Of a stretch of 60,248 nucleotides of DNA, positions 21,680-33,239 are shown piece after piece. The notes beneath the pieces were generated by a model that ran no database searches, had not been told where the DNA came from, and saw nothing but the letters and a program-made list of their open reading frames with translations. Both the position numbers and the translations under genes were made by a program. Origin of the DNA: Haplomitrium mnioides (lineage: Eukaryota; Marchantiophyta; Haplomitriopsida; Calobryales); contig JBNGIS010011009.1 of assembly GCA_049999725.1 (NCBI GenBank), positions 1 through 60,248 of the forward strand, given 5' to 3'. Positions within the stretch are counted from its first letter, which is position 1. Each line of letters begins with the position of its first letter.

Positions 21680-22269
21680 TGTAATAGTTGCTAACTTTAA
21701 TAAGCATTAGCTAAAAATAGAAGTAAAATATAGAGTCAACTATCTCTAGAAAGTTATTACTAAGTTAGAGTATCAGAAAATAAGTACTATCATAGAAAGA
21801 ATGGCATATAGCAACAAGAGAAAAAGTCAACAAATTAAAGTGAAAGAGAAAGTCTAGAAATACTACTTTTGAAGAGGATAATAACACATAGCAAGCGGAA
21901 GATTAAAGAAAATATAAGGTTCTAAGATAAAGACACGTGGCATCAGGAGAACTAAAAAGAAATGAAAGGTTCTAAGATAAGAACACATGGTAAAAAAAGA
22001 GCTAAAGAGAAATGGAAGGTTCTAAGGATGCAAAAGGAGATTAAAGAAAAAGGTGGTCCAATTAGAGGAGGATAGAAAAGAAACCAATAAGGTTCTTTCA
22101 CCTATGTAGGAAAAAAACTTTCTATATAGTATATAAAGAAGGGAGAGTGCCTTGTTGGGTATCTCTACTCTTGTGGGTCATTGAAGTTCTTTGTGCGCTT
22201 CTCTTATGCTACTTGTATGTGTTGTACTTATGCTAACTTATGTGTGTAATATGGGTGAGTAGTGTTATA
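21680..22269 (+). repeat. GyA 5' LTR
   Basis: 590 bp beginning TGTAATAGTTGCTAAC and ending near AGTGTTATA. A TATA-like block (CTATATAGTATATAAAGAA) lies at about 22122-22140, suitable for the element promoter. It matches the reverse LTR at 272-897. Confidence 0.92.
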
Positions 22270-22270
22270 A

Positions 22271-22282
22271 TAGCATCAAAGC
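22271..22282 (+). other. GyA primer-binding site
   Basis: TAGCATCAAAGC, 9 of 12 matches to TGGTATCAGAGC, one base after the LTR. Mutations are at C-to-T type positions. Confidence 0.75.
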
Positions 22283-22469
22283 TTGGTCTTCTTTAAAGAG
22301 TTTGGATTACACCTCTTTAGAGAATTACTGAAGACCTTTTAGAGTAGTGGAATCTCCACTTTGCATTAACTCCAAGAGAGTTAAACTATCAAGTTTTCAT
22401 GAATAAAGAATAGTGGATATCCCATTTTTTATAATGAAGATAAGAAATTTGACTTGATGTTATAGTAGC

Positions 22470-23905
22470 CAATGGACAGAGAAGCATTTGTACCTTCTAG
22501 AATTCCTCTATTAAATCCTTTTAACATTCGTATGTTTAATATTGACAAACATTTCTTTCGTCAATTTCTAGCCTACAATTTTGGTGATGATTTTACAATT
22601 TTTGTGATAGAATCAAGAAGGCATGTTGTCTCACTTGTAGTAAACTATGGTGTTATATGGAGGTGTTTTATTTACATTTTGTGATAGATAGAAAATTGAT
22701 TTGAACCAAGCTCCTCTAGAAGAATTCAGCTCCAAGTGTTATATTTCTATTAGAGTAGCGACTAAGCAAACACAACAAGATTTTCTTGTTCGTAAGTTTG
22801 GAGAGAGGATTTGTAATTTTGTGTTGGCATCAACCAAACCTTTTATTTTACTTATTCTTTACAATTGTAATGTACACATATTTTTTTGTATAAGTTTTTG
22901 GGGGTTAAATTGTGACGGAAAAATATGGATTCTAACTCTAGGAGTCTTGAAGGAGTTTGGATGATGGCAAAGCAGGAAAAGCTTTAAGCAACTCTTATAG
23001 CAAGCCAACAACAAACAAACATGTTGATGGCAGAAATGGTGAAAATGCAAGTACAACAAGAAAGTAAAGAAGGAAGTCGAGAGATGTTACTTCAAAAGAT
23101 GAGCAAGTTGTGTAAGGTGGAGCACTATAGAGGAAATCACACGGTTGGTGTTGTAGAAACATGGGTCTATAGAATGAAAGTTCATATGTTATATTATGTC
23201 AATGCTTCTGATTTGGAGAAATGACTGTTTGCAAGGTTATTTTTAACAAAGCCTGCGTCCATATAGTTACAAGTATGGGAGCAACAGAAAAATGCATGAG
23301 GAGAGCAACTTTTGTAGAGCAGTTCAAAAGAAGGTTTGCTCCAAACTTTTAAAGCGGTGGATTTTATATTGACCACAAGAATGAAGCTTTGGGAGTTGGA
23401 TCAACAAGAAAGCGTTGCAAGATACATTGAAGAATTTCGAAGCTTGGAAGTCTAAATTGAAGATGTGAGTTCAGTAGAAGCCGTGGACAAATTTTTGCAA
23501 GGGTTAAAGAAAAAGATTAGAGGAGAACTTATGATGTACAATCCACAAGATGTAAATGAAGCCATCTCATTTGCTCAATGAATTAAAAGGACACTAGAAA
23601 TTGTGCAAACCAGAGGAAACTATGGCCCCATACCTATGGAGTTGGGAAATATGAGAAGAAGAGAATTTCATCGCCCAAATCACCAACAAGTAAGACCACA
23701 ACATGCTATTGAAAAGAGGAAATATGATTGGCGAGAAACTCGAGCATACTATAATTGTGGTCAAATATGACTTATTGCACCAAATTGTAGAGCAGTACGA
23801 CACAATCAAGGGAAAGTGTTTTGACGACCTCTTCATAATGTCAACAGTGAAGGAGACTAAGAATGTCAAGGAAACAATGGGCATCAGTAGAAAAACCTCA
23901 TGATT
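22470..23905 (+). pseudogene. GyA gag
   Basis: The capsid-like block spans about 23150-23600: ETWVYRMKVHML, TRMKLWELDQQESVARYIEE (L..L.Q....V..Y...F), AVDKFLQGLKKKIRGEL and DVNEAISFAQ. A zinc-knuckle remnant (YYNCGQI, a stop, LIAPNCR) follows at about 23745. The section 22470-22930 has open pieces of 70-87 codons that I cannot assign and may be leader. Confidence 0.75.
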
Positions 23906-23961
23906 TTATTGGAATGAAGAAGAAAGACGAGAAAAAAAGTCACAAAAATTGAGTATGCCAT

Positions 23962-24300
23962 ATGGAAAAACAAAAAAATAAAGGACTAATTGTGGTTGAT
24001 AGGTGGATGGAAGGACCTTCAATAAAGGTTTTGGTGGATTTCAAGGTAGAAGAAAAATATTTATCACGAGCAATATCATTAAAGTTGAAGTTACCCCTTG
24101 AGGAAGAGGAGCATGAGGTGGTTGAAATAGCAAATAGACAAAGTGGGCCAATTGAAAGGTTGTCTCAAAGTATAACTTTACGTATAGACAACTAATAATA
24201 AAAGATTTCAACATTAGCAAGATATGATGCAATTCTAGGAATAAAGTGGGTGAGAAGACATACCTCGCAAGTGGATTGGGGAAAAAAGACACTCATAACA
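23962..24300 (+). pseudogene. GyA protease
   Basis: IKVLVDFKVEEKYLSRAISL corresponds to the gypsy protease start (LVDSGA...F.S...), with the catalytic D-S/T-G changed to D-F-K. YDAILGIKWVRRH is the usual D.ILG..WL block near the end. Two stops after about 24190 split it. Confidence 0.7.
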
Positions 24301-24476
24301 TCTCAATGGAAGATTTGTGGAGATCAAGTATGACCTCATTCAAGGCAACTACCTCTGCATGTGATTGGAGCAAAGTAAATAGAAAACAAGACATGGCATT
24401 TTTGGTTCTCATACGAGAGGTCAATAATGATAAAGAGAACTCCAAGCACAAAGTTCCACATGAACTTTAAGGAGTT

Positions 24477-25330
24477 TTGAAAGAGTTTCATGATAATTTT
24501 CCCAATAATTTACCTTCTTGGTTGCCACCTAAACGATCCATTAATCACCAAATTGCGGTTGTTCTTGGAAGTATTCCACCATACAAGGCACCATTTTGTT
24601 TGCCTCCTCATGAATTGGAAGAGTGCAAATCTCAAATCACTGAATTATTGGAGAAGTTATTTAGTTAGCCAAGGATATTTCCTTATGGTGCACAAGTTTT
24701 ATTCATGAAAAAAAAAAGATGTGAGTATGAGGATGTGTATTGACTATTGAGCATTCAATCAACCAACAGTGAAAACAAAATATCCGTTGCTAAGAATGGA
24801 TGATTTATTTGATCAACTTCAAGAAGCAAACTATTTTACAAAGTTGAATTTGAGAAGTGGATATAACCAAATCCAAATTGTGAAGTGTGACGTGCAAAAT
24901 ACAACTCTTTGAAGTCAATGTAGGCATTTTGAATATCTTATTATGCCATTTGGATTAACTAATGCTTTTGCAACCTTTATGAGCCTTATGAATGATATTG
25001 TTCGATCATATTTGAATAAGTTTGCTACTATTTTCTTGGATAATGTTCTTATTTACATAAAAAATCTTTATAAACATCAACAACACCTTTGTACGGTATT
25101 GAAAGTACTCTGAGACCACAAACTATATGTTTAGATGTCAAAATATGAAATTAGAAAGAGGAGGTTGATTACTTGGGTCATCGTGTGAGTGTAGTAGGAA
25201 TTCAAATCATGGATGAAAAATTGGAGGCCATTCAAAAGTGGGAAGCTCATAATGATCAAACACAACTAAGAGAATTTTTCGGACTAGCTAGGTTTAATTG
25301 TCGATTTGTGAAATTTTCACACAAATAGAA
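24477..25330 (+). pseudogene. GyA reverse transcriptase
   Basis: FPNNLPSWLPPKRSINHQI (entry block), then KYPLLRMDDLFDQL, ANYFTKLNLRSGYNQIQI (first Asp changed to Asn in KLN), FEYLIMPFGLTNAFATF, and active site TIFLDNVLIYIKN, where the usual DD reads DN. Stops and shifts occur throughout. Confidence 0.85.
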
Positions 25331-25469
25331 GAACCTTTGACCAACTTGCTCAAGAAAATCACATGTTGACATAGAGAGCTGTGGAAGATTTGGCATTTAA
25401 AGCATTGAAGAAATCACTTCTTTTTCATGCTCTTATTTTCAAATGGTGCAACTCTAAATGACCAATAAA

Positions 25470-25850
25470 AATTTCAATCGATACATCGAGAATAGCTATA
25501 GACGGGGTTTTGCAACAAGAATGGGAGGATGGTTGGCACCCTACTGCTTTCTTTTCTAGAAATCTGAGCAATACAAAGCAAAATTACCATACCATAGAGC
25601 TGCAAGAACTAGCAATTGTGTTGTCAACCAAGCATTAGAAGCATTATTTAGAAGATAAGGAGTTTATTGTCAAGATTGATCATAAAACTCTACTCTATCT
25701 AGAAACACAAAAAGAGCTCTCTACAAGGCAGATTCGATGAGCAAAGTGGCGACATTGCTTTCATATAAAGATGGTGTATATGGAAGGAAAACAAAAAACT
25801 GCATATGCTTTGACCTAGATGCCTCAACTCAACATTTTGTCAGAAATCAC
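25470..25850 (+). pseudogene. GyA RNase H
   Basis: ISIDTSRIAIDGVLQQEWED then PTAFFSRNLSNTKQNYHTIE, then ELAIVLSTKH and VKIDHKTLLYL, in gypsy RNase H order. MVYMEGKQKTAYALT is the last block before the integrase linker. Stops at several places. Confidence 0.85.
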
Positions 25851-25875
25851 AATTCATCCTACATAGTGGACAGAA

Positions 25876-26880
25876 ATGTTGGCTGCAATCAAAGAAGATG
25901 AAGAGATCATTGCTGCACAACAAAAAAAGTTGGTAAAAATGTTAAGAGGTTTGATTTTCTTCCAAGACAAGGCATGGGTTCCTTTTACTATCAAGCTTCT
26001 CTTTGAAGTTTTTTATGAAGCACATGATTTTGTAATTGGTGAACATGTTGGAATTGAGAAGACATTGGAAAATTTTCAGCAAGTTTACTATTGTTGTAAG
26101 ATGCACCAAGATGTGGAGGCATATGTTTCGAGTTGTTTGGCTTGTCAAGAGAACAAATCTACCAATTTTAAAAGTGGAAGCTTATTACAACCACTTCCCA
26201 TCCCTAATCGACAATAGGAATATGTGAGTATGGACATTGTGTGCGAGATACCATGTACTTCTACAAGCTATGATGTTATTGTTGTTTTTGTGGACAAACT
26301 CAGCAAAATAATTCATATTCGTCCCACTACCAAATAAGTGACAACACTTGAGTTAGCTTGCATTTATTTGGAAAAAGTATGCTCTTATCATGGTCTCTCT
26401 AAAGTAATTATTTTTTATTGGAGGACTCAATTCACTAGCATGTTTTGGCGCACGATATTTGGTCTTTTAAAAACCAAATTAGCCATGTCTACGACTTACC
26501 ACCCTAAATTTGACGGTCAAATTGAGCAGACCAACCAAACTATTGAAGATATGTTGTGAGAACTTACCTTGGAACAACATGAGAAATAGGATTGGCTACT
26601 ACCTCTTTTGGAGTTGTCTTACAACAACTTTATCAACAATTCCGCAAGAGCCACATCTTTCTTTTTGATGTATGGTGAGTATTCAACCACAAGTTCTAGT
26701 CTTCAACATTCATCACCATCAACCTCCAAGAGCCTAGCTACTGATGATTTTCTCCATTGTCTACACCACGGCATTCGACAAGCTAAGAAAAAACTAGAAT
26801 ATGCTTGTAATCGGGAAAAGCAATATGTTGATGTTTATCGTCAAGAGGTGACCTTTTCTGTAGGTGACCAAGTCTAGCTC
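25876..26880 (+). pseudogene. GyA integrase
   Basis: An HHCC zinc region is visible (H-IGEH-CTKM-type spacing: HDFVIGEHVGIEKTLENF and VEAYVSSCLACQENK). The core follows: SMDIVCEI with the first Asp, IFYWRTQFTS where the second Asp position is Tyr, and HPKFDGQIEQTNQTIEDML with the Glu. A C-terminal segment (NREKQYVDVYRQEVTFSVGD) closes it. The missing Asp and several stops make it inactive. Confidence 0.85.
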
Positions 26881-27099
26881 TCCACTTCCAATCTTCCTTT
26901 GCTTCATTCTAGCAATCTTAGTGATCACTTTATTGGAACTTTTTCTATCTCTGCTCATAGTATGGAAGTGGATTATTAGTTGGTTTTACCTTCTCACATG
27001 AAGATTCATCAAGTCTTTGATGTCTCTTTACTGCGGGCTTTGGTTCCTTGTTCTACTTCTTTTACTTGTACTTAGGAACCCTCTCCACTACCTTAACTT

Positions 27100-27250
27100 A
27101 TTGATGGTCATGAAGAGTTTGAGGTTGAACAACTCTTGAAGAAACATACACTGTGCCATGACCATTATGAGATTGTGGAATGTTTGGTTTGTTGGAAAGA
27201 CCTCCCTCTTTACAAAGCTACTTGAGAGCCCTTGGAGAATTTGGCCAATG
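27100..27250 (+). pseudogene. GyA chromodomain
   Basis: EEFEVEQLLKKHTLCHDHYE, then VCWKDLPLYKAT, a stop in place of the Trp of WEP, then EPLENLANA. This is a near-complete chromodomain (V..IL......YLV.W.GLP..E.TWEP...L) at the polyprotein end, placing GyA among chromoviruses. Confidence 0.85.
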
Positions 27251-27324
27251 CATTCACGTTTGCTCACTTTTTTGAGAACTCTCTTACTTGCAACGAGGAC
27301 ATTACCTCTTAAAAAAGATAGGAT

Positions 27325-27906
27325 TGTAATGGTCACTAACTTTAATAAGCAATAACTAAAAACAGAAGAAAGAAATAGAGTTAACTGTGTTTAGAAAGCT
27401 ATTTACTAAGTTAGAGTATCAAAAAATGATTACTGTTATAGAGAGAATGACACGTGGTTGGAGAAGAGAAAGTCAACAAATAAAGTGAAAGAGAAAAACT
27501 AGAAAGACTACTTTTGAAGAGGATAAAGACACGTGGCAAGTAGAGGATTAAAGCAAATAGAAAGTTCTAAGATAAAAACATGTGGTAAAAAGAGAACTAA
27601 AGAGAAATAGAAGGTTCTACAGCTAAAGACACGTGGTAGAAGGAGAATAAAAGTAAAAGGTTGTCCAATCATTGAGAGAGAGAAAATGGTGATCGAATTA
27701 GAGTATGATAGAAAAGGAATCAATGGGGTTCCTCCACTTATATAAGCAAAGTGCTTTCTATTTAGTATATAAAGAAAGGAGAGTGCTTTGTTGGACATCT
27801 CTTACCTTGTGGGTTTTTGAAGTTCTTTGTACGCTTCTCATATGCTAACTTGTATGTGTTGTATTTGTGCTAATTTGTGTGTGTAATGTGAGTGTGTAAT
27901 ATTGTA
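27325..27906 (+). repeat. GyA 3' LTR
   Basis: 582 bp from TGTAATGGTCACTAAC, preceded by the purine run AAAAAAGATAGGAT (27311-27324), a plausible polypurine tract. It ends GTGTAATATTGTA, directly followed by the TSD GGTGT. Confidence 0.92.
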
Positions 27907-27911
27907 GGTGT

Positions 27912-28130
27912 CCACTTCATGTCTTCTATCCGCAAGGAGCCTTTGTATTTTGACTTTGGACTTTAACAAGGTTTTTCTCCCACATAATAAAAATTGCTCA
28001 TTGTAGTATCTACAACTCTTGATTGCAAAATGCAAGATGAAACCAATTGTCTTGAGAAGTGACAATCTTTTTGAGAGTCGAATTTGGTTTGATTTTCAAA
28101 GTCTCCAACACAAGCTCTCACTTCAGTTTC
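27912..28130 (-). pseudogene. Gene 2 copy E: exon upstream of GyA
   Basis: On the minus strand ETLKIKPNSTLKKIVTSQDN then WFHLAFCNQEL matches copy B at about 38520-38650 (ETLEIKPKSTFEKTLTSQDN, WFRLAFGSGEL) and copy A near 37040. Function unknown. It lies between the GGNH region and the methyltransferase-like part of gene 2. Confidence 0.55.
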
Positions 28131-28154
28131 TAAGATGAAGCCATCCCACTCTCT

Positions 28155-28485
28155 ACAAAACATTGATGCCAATATTCAACCTTTTGAATCAAGGTCATCT
28201 CAAGTTGGTAACTTTGGTCGTAGTTGTCATCAGTAGAAAAATTGTTGGCTTCTGTTGGTGTGAGTTCCACATAGACGTAGCAATTGTAGAGAGAGACAAT
28301 ATAGGATTCTTTACTTCATATTTGGTGATCAATAGCTGCCTTGCAGCAACAATGTGATTGCCTTCATCAATCTCGTATCGGTACTTCTCAGTGTGAAGGT
28401 GGTCGTACTTGGCTATGAAATCCACTATGATGTTGTCAAACTTGGCTTGATATAATTTGGCTCGCCAAGTTTGGGCAACGGTCAT
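28155..28485 (-). pseudogene. Gene 2 copy E: ParB/sulfiredoxin-like GGNH region
   Basis: A minus-strand open stretch (28485 to 28195) with KYRYEIDEGNHIVAARQLLI then TKYEVKNP. Copy A reads KIVGGNHNVAARHLLITKYE and copy B GNHSPATRKPLILKYGAKNP. G-x-H/N-H-R-x-x-A is the conserved phosphate-binding box of ParB N-terminal and sulfiredoxin folds, so a ParB-like domain is the best guess, on a short motif only. A frame change follows KNP. Confidence 0.5.
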
Positions 28486-28489
28486 GAGA

Positions 28490-28670
28490 GTGAACCCTAT
28501 GCACGAATAATATCAAGGAGTAAATCCTATACGTACTTAGGATCAATGAGTGAACCACATGCATGGATGGGATCCAACATACAAGTCAAGCAAAAAAAGT
28601 TAGCTCCCTGAAGCGATTTCCAAAACATTAGACCCTATACATGCATGGGCTTCAATGCTCCAACTAAATT
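28490..28670. repeat. Degenerate palindrome array (module intron)
   Basis: Units of about 35-60 bp built round (A)CC(C/A)TATGCACG.AT and GGATC(A/C)A words, for example GTGAACCCTATGCACGAA, AAATCCTATACGTACTTAGGATC, ACCACATGCATGGATGGGATC. They are similar to the exonic units at 44705-44890, but more decayed. They sit immediately upstream of the GGNH exon of copy E. Confidence 0.55.
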
Positions 28671-29762
28671 TCAAAACTTGAGAACTAGAGCTCCTCCAAC
28701 ATAACCAAGGTACAAGAATAACACATTAAAGACATCTCAATAACATTTATATCACCATGCTGAGAATAATGTTAATGTGTTTCTATCAACAATTTACGAA
28801 GATGATGAAGTCCAAGAAACCAATGTGTTTAATAGCTGCTACTTTGAAGCACAAACTGTTATTGAGTTTTTGTTTTTGTTTCGCGTTGGAAATTTTTTTT
28901 CAAATTTCTACTTCAAAATTTATATTTTCTTATAGTTACAAAATTTTTCATCAAAAAGAATATTCAACCTAAAAATTGGTTTATTCATATATCTATTGTA
29001 TTTTGAAAAAACTTTAACATTCAATATTTGGTAGAAATTGTAAAAACAAAAATATTATATTATGGTAAGATAAGCAAACAAGAGAAAATATTGAAAAAAC
29101 ATGGCAAAGTTATATAGTCATTTTTTAATGTTTTCTTAAAATTAAAAAAAAAACCTTCAAGATACAAAGTCCTAAAACATTTACCAAAAAAATCCAAAAA
29201 AATGGATGCTCCAACATATACTGACATATAAATCTCTAATCTAGTAAAAATTGCTTTGAGCTTGTATTTACGTATGAAACAGATAAAAACAAAAAAGAAG
29301 ACCTACGATTGCAAAGACTTCAAGCTCATACATCATAAAAAAAATGTCTTTCTCAAAAATCAATCCAACATTCCAAGGTGAGCAAGCAATGAATCATTAG
29401 TAACTTGAAAAATTGAATGTCCAAAATAAAATCATAACAACGACTCAAATGTAGAATGATATTGTTATTGAAGATTGTAATAAATTTAATGAGCAGCTAA
29501 AAGAAAACCAAAAACTCATGATTGAAGAAAACTTGTACTAAAATCTAAGTCAGTCGAAAAAGAACTTCCATGCCAACATGGACTTCGTTGTTAATTCTTA
29601 CAAAAACCAATAGGTTTTATTCAAAAATCATTTTTCAAAAGACAATAGATTGTCAAGAAAGTACTTAACACCTATTATTTGAAATGCTACAAGAGTACAG
29701 ATCAAGCACAAAATATTTTTTTAAATACTTTATTATTTATAAAAAGTACATCTCTCTGCAAC
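28671..29762. other. AT-rich, no gene seen
   Basis: Strongly AT-rich with poly-A and poly-T runs. A 71-codon open frame (28757-28972) has no recognisable motif. Probably module intron or flank. Confidence 0.4.
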
Positions 29763-30245
29763 TTAAGCTTCAGCTCTATCCTCTTCAGAAGGAATGGTCT
29801 CATCCGAATCAATGGACTGAGAAGCTTGGGCATGTACAAGCGCAAGAGAATCTTGTTGGGACTTTCCAATCCTGGAAATTGCACCAAAATCATTAGATGC
29901 AATAGCAATACCATGAGGAACATGCTTCTTATAGTATGCATACACAATCTATGACTCTAAGACATCAGATATCAAAGAAGCCATCATCAAAACTCTTTGG
30001 AGAATATAGATAGACCAACGTCCATCATATTCCACAACGATGCAATTTTGCATCAACTTTAGAGCACAAGCAAGGCTTGTGCCCAACCTAGAGCAAAGAT
30101 CTAAAATCCAATATTGCTCAGTTGGCAAATTGGCAATGAAAAAATTGTACAAAGCTTGATGCTTTTGGTACACATTCACATGAGCATCATCTCCTAGATG
30201 TTTGAGTTTTGCTAAAACAGCTAGACAGTTCAAAACACTCCGCAT
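29763..30245 (-). pseudogene. Gene 2 copy D: methyltransferase SAM-motif region
   Basis: One minus-strand frame is open from 30245 to 29763 except for a single TAG at 29949-29951. It reads QYWILDLCSRLGTSLACALK then LMQNCIVVEYDGRW: a hydrophobic strand, D-x-C-x-x-L-G and, 17 residues on, an acidic strand end (VVEYD). This is the layout of motifs I and II of SAM-dependent methyltransferases (D.F.GxG...E.D). A Ser/Glu/Asp-rich tail ends it. Because motif IV lies upstream (30493-30738), the order is permuted, as in beta-class DNA amino-methyltransferases. Domain call by motif only. Confidence 0.5.
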
Positions 30246-30492
30246 TATCTATTGTAGATGATTGCTTGCATCATCGAATTTTAAGTTGAAGAGCTTCATG
30301 CTCCGCTTGCCCTCCTTTTTCCAGTAGCCCACTATCTAGTACTCATGGGCGTGAGGGATTCTGGAAACCCTTGAATGATGAATGTTGGGTTTGTCCTTAT
30401 AGTCATCAAAAAAAGAAATCAGACAATGCAAGAAAATTAAAAGAAAAGTAAACAAGATACACTAAAACATTAAAAATTCAAAACAAAGCTTA

Positions 30493-31031
30493 CTAGATGC
30501 CATGGTCGATAGCACAACAAACCTCCAAAAGAGCATCCTTCACGATGTTGAAGTTTTGAGAAGAATGAATGGTGACGAAAGACAAAAAATCAGAAGTGGT
30601 AACAACCACAAAAGAAGAGTTCATGTCAAAAATGTCGTTTTTTGTAAAGGGCTCAAAATCATCATGCTTACATTCCTTTAGGTTATACTCGTAAGGAATA
30701 TCAACAATTGCTAAAGTGAAACTTCTTGGTTTCACCAAGTCCTTTAACTGTCGAGCATTAGACTCCTCTTAGACTTGATAGAACACCACATTAAGTCAAT
30801 CAATATAAGACAATAAGTATTTGTCTTGTTCTTCAAGCCATCCTTCAGTTGGAGAGACAACATCGTCATTTTGCTTCCTTGACTTCCATTCTTTGGCTTT
30901 TTGACAATGGAGCAGAAAGGCAAGAAGGTATGATACCAAGGTTGGAGCTTGGTCTTGACCTTCAAGGGCTTCTTCGACTCCATATCTCTCTCCCTTTTAG
31001 AGAGGCCACCAATTTCTTGACAAGCTGTCAT
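30493..31031 (-). pseudogene. Gene 2 copy D: methyltransferase motif IV region
   Basis: Two adjoining minus-strand frames (31031-30744, then 30738-30493). The second has SFTLAIVDIPYEYNLKECKH, DDFEPFTKNDIFDM, VVVTTSDFLSFVTIHSSQ, then KDALLEVC. LAIVDIPY resembles motif IV of N6/N4 DNA methyltransferases (hydrophobic strand plus DPPY). The first frame is Lys-rich. Copy E has the same block at 20600-20880. Upstream, on the minus strand, lie a palindrome array and then gene 1 flank, so this copy is truncated on its 5' side. Confidence 0.5.
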
Positions 31032-31109
31032 TTTAACAATTTATCACTTTGCAAACAACCTGGAGAAATAAATTGGAGGACATAGAAAACCAAATAGCTT
31101 GACTTCAAA

Positions 31110-31290
31110 AAAAAGAGCGGTCAATGCTCACATGGACTCTTGAGCCTATGCCTATATAGACTCTGAAGTCCTTGTGTTGTAGAACTCTGAAGCTCATGTG
31201 CACATGGACTCAAGAGTTCATGCAAGATTGGACTTCAAAGTCCATGCGCACATGACATTCAAAGTCCCTTCGATCTTCAACTCTCGGAGT
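31110..31290. repeat. Palindrome array, decayed
   Basis: Words such as CACATGGACTCTTGAG, AGACTCTGAAGTCC, GTGCACATGGACTCAAGAGTT and GGACTTCAAAGTCCATGCGC recur every 24-30 bp. These are the same family as 36084-36340 and 37560-38060. The array lies between gene 1 copy A flank and the copy D methyltransferase exons. Confidence 0.7.
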
Positions 31291-32217
31291 CCCAATGCAC
31301 AAAGAGCAACGAGTACTTTGAATCATAAACAGACTACTCAAAACATGAATCCTTTTTTTAAGGAAAAAACGTGGTTTTTGAGCTCAAAAAAGAGAGAAAA
31401 CGAGGTTATTTTTTTTTTAAATACGTGAAATTTTGAGCTTTGTTTTTGGCCATTTGATAAGAATGATAGAGCAAGAGTCAATTTTATTATGCAAAATAAA
31501 ACCATAGTCTAAGTTTTTATAAAAATATTCGAAATCTTGAAATCGATGAAAAGCATAAAAATTATGCTAAATTTTCACAAGAAACTTGCATTTATCATTT
31601 ATGACAACTTGAAGCTCAAAAATTGAAATTCATATCTAAAGAAACTATTTTGAAATATATTTGGTTGCACAAACTCTAGGCGCATATAGACATGGTGCTC
31701 TTTGAAACTTTCTTTTTGGAAAAAAAATCACAAAACATGAGGATGAAGCCCAACCGAACTAGAAGTCAAGAGAATGAGTTTGCAATCGTAGACACATAAA
31801 CCAACTAAGAAACATTGCATGGATTTAGGAGCTCTATTTTCAAGTTCAAGTAAGAAAAGAGCTTTCATTTGTAGTTGAAAATCAAAGTCTTTACAAGCAA
31901 AAAAAAAAATAAGTAGTCAATTTAGGCAGATGCTTTAGCAATCTAATAGCCTTAAACTCTTCCAGCAACCACTAAAGTTGGAAACAACATACTTACATTT
32001 TGGATAAGAAAATATTTTACAAAACAAATGAAAATATTAACTAAAGATTTAAGTTTCATTTATGGAGAATAACATTCAACTTGGAATGATTTGCAGTAAA
32101 AAGTTCAAGGTGGCAGATAAATTCAATAAATTGCTTCATCACATTCTCACGTACATTATAAAATAATAATCTTAAATTATAATATAATTGAAAATACACA
32201 ATATAAAATAAAATTCC
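31291..32217 (-). other. Gene 1 copy A downstream flank
   Basis: No open frame of note. 31360-31560 is the reverse complement of sequence matching 57720-57900 and 1-80, with CAAAATAAAACCATAGTC / TATCATTCTTATCAAATGG landmarks. It marks where gene 1 copies border their neighbours. Confidence 0.55.
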
Positions 32218-32660
32218 TTAATTAATATATTCACTCATCTTGACTTCTTCAAATTCAGCTACAGAAGATTCATCAAGATTTACTTGATCTATCTCAATGT
32301 TAATGATATTGATTGAATCTCTTTGAAACATTTTAAGATTGAGGGCTTTTTGTCCTTTGTACTCAAATAGATTTGATTTAATGATAGCTAGAGTAGTTGG
32401 TCTCAATTGGTTTTTTTGTGTAAGATGAAAATCAAAAGACGGAATCATGATTTGTGTCAAGGAAGTATTGTCTTGAAAATGCATTCTCAACCTTACAAGC
32501 AAACCATTAAACATGTATTTATTTCGGGTTTGGGGGATCTTCCTCATCAAATGACAAAACTTTGAGAACTTTGGCAACCCAAAAACAGTATGCCATTTGG
32601 ATCCAGAGATGCAACAACACAAATAAACATTCTAGCTTTCATGTCATGTAGATTGTCAAA
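32218..32660 (-). pseudogene. Gene 1 copy A: C-terminal exon
   Basis: On the minus strand KARMFICVVASLDPNG leads into KFCHLMRKIPQTRNKYMFNG, then LTQKNQLRPTTLAIIKSNLF and a Glu/Asp/Ser-rich end (ESSVAEFEEVKMSEYIN, stop at 32218). The order matches 56210-56750 in copy B (FICVPTSLDPKVKPF, LVQWFACEGEDQFFGQYF, KNQLRETTLATIKSNIFEYK). It is probably a domain following the catalytic core; function not known. A frameshift occurs near 32580. Confidence 0.6.
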
Positions 32661-33239
32661 TTTTTGCTCCTATTAAGTGCTGTGCGAAAGAGTCCCTTCT
32701 TGCAGCCTAGGTGCTCCATTATAGATTTCTCAATGTATAGAAAGTGTTTGGTATATTGGAGTATCTTCTTCTATTTGTTGAGCATCATGCTCAAAACCTA
32801 TACAAACATTTTGAGAATCACTACAAGTATTTGACGGTTGTGAAGGTGGCAAGGTAAATTTTGCATTGCATACTCGTCTTTTTTTTTCAAGGATTAGGCT
32901 GCAATCTCTTGCTAGGCAAGAAAAAAGTCATTCCACCATTGAATATAAGAATCTATAAGGAACTTGTAGCAATTGTTACTTATGTTATCCCTTATTGCAA
33001 AGACTACTTTCTCGACATCAACTTCTCTTTCTTCTTTTTGAGATCGTTGATTTTGGAATATGCCTTGAGAGGAATCAACATTGAACTTAAAATTTCTCTG
33101 TCCACTTCACGTAGGCACTTGAGTTTATAGACACCATTCAGAGGTAACAAAAATTCATCTGTTGAAAACTGTTTGCTCTAAATCTTTGTCTTAGAATCAT
33201 TCAATTGGAACTTGAATTGTTGATTAAAGGTAATATCAT

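Larger units (their letters stand above)
21680..27906 (+). mobile_element. Ty3/gypsy chromovirus GyA, LTR to LTR
   Basis: 6,227 bp with a perfect 5-bp TSD, GGTGT, at 21675-21679 and 27907-27911. LTRs are 21680-22269 and 27325-27906. Gag, protease, RT, RNase H, integrase and chromodomain follow in order. Excising it on paper rejoins CTTCAA/GGTGTCCA, which matches CTCCAAGGTGTCCA at about 38455 in gene 2 copy B. This shows the target was a module copy. All frames carry stops. Confidence 0.95.
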
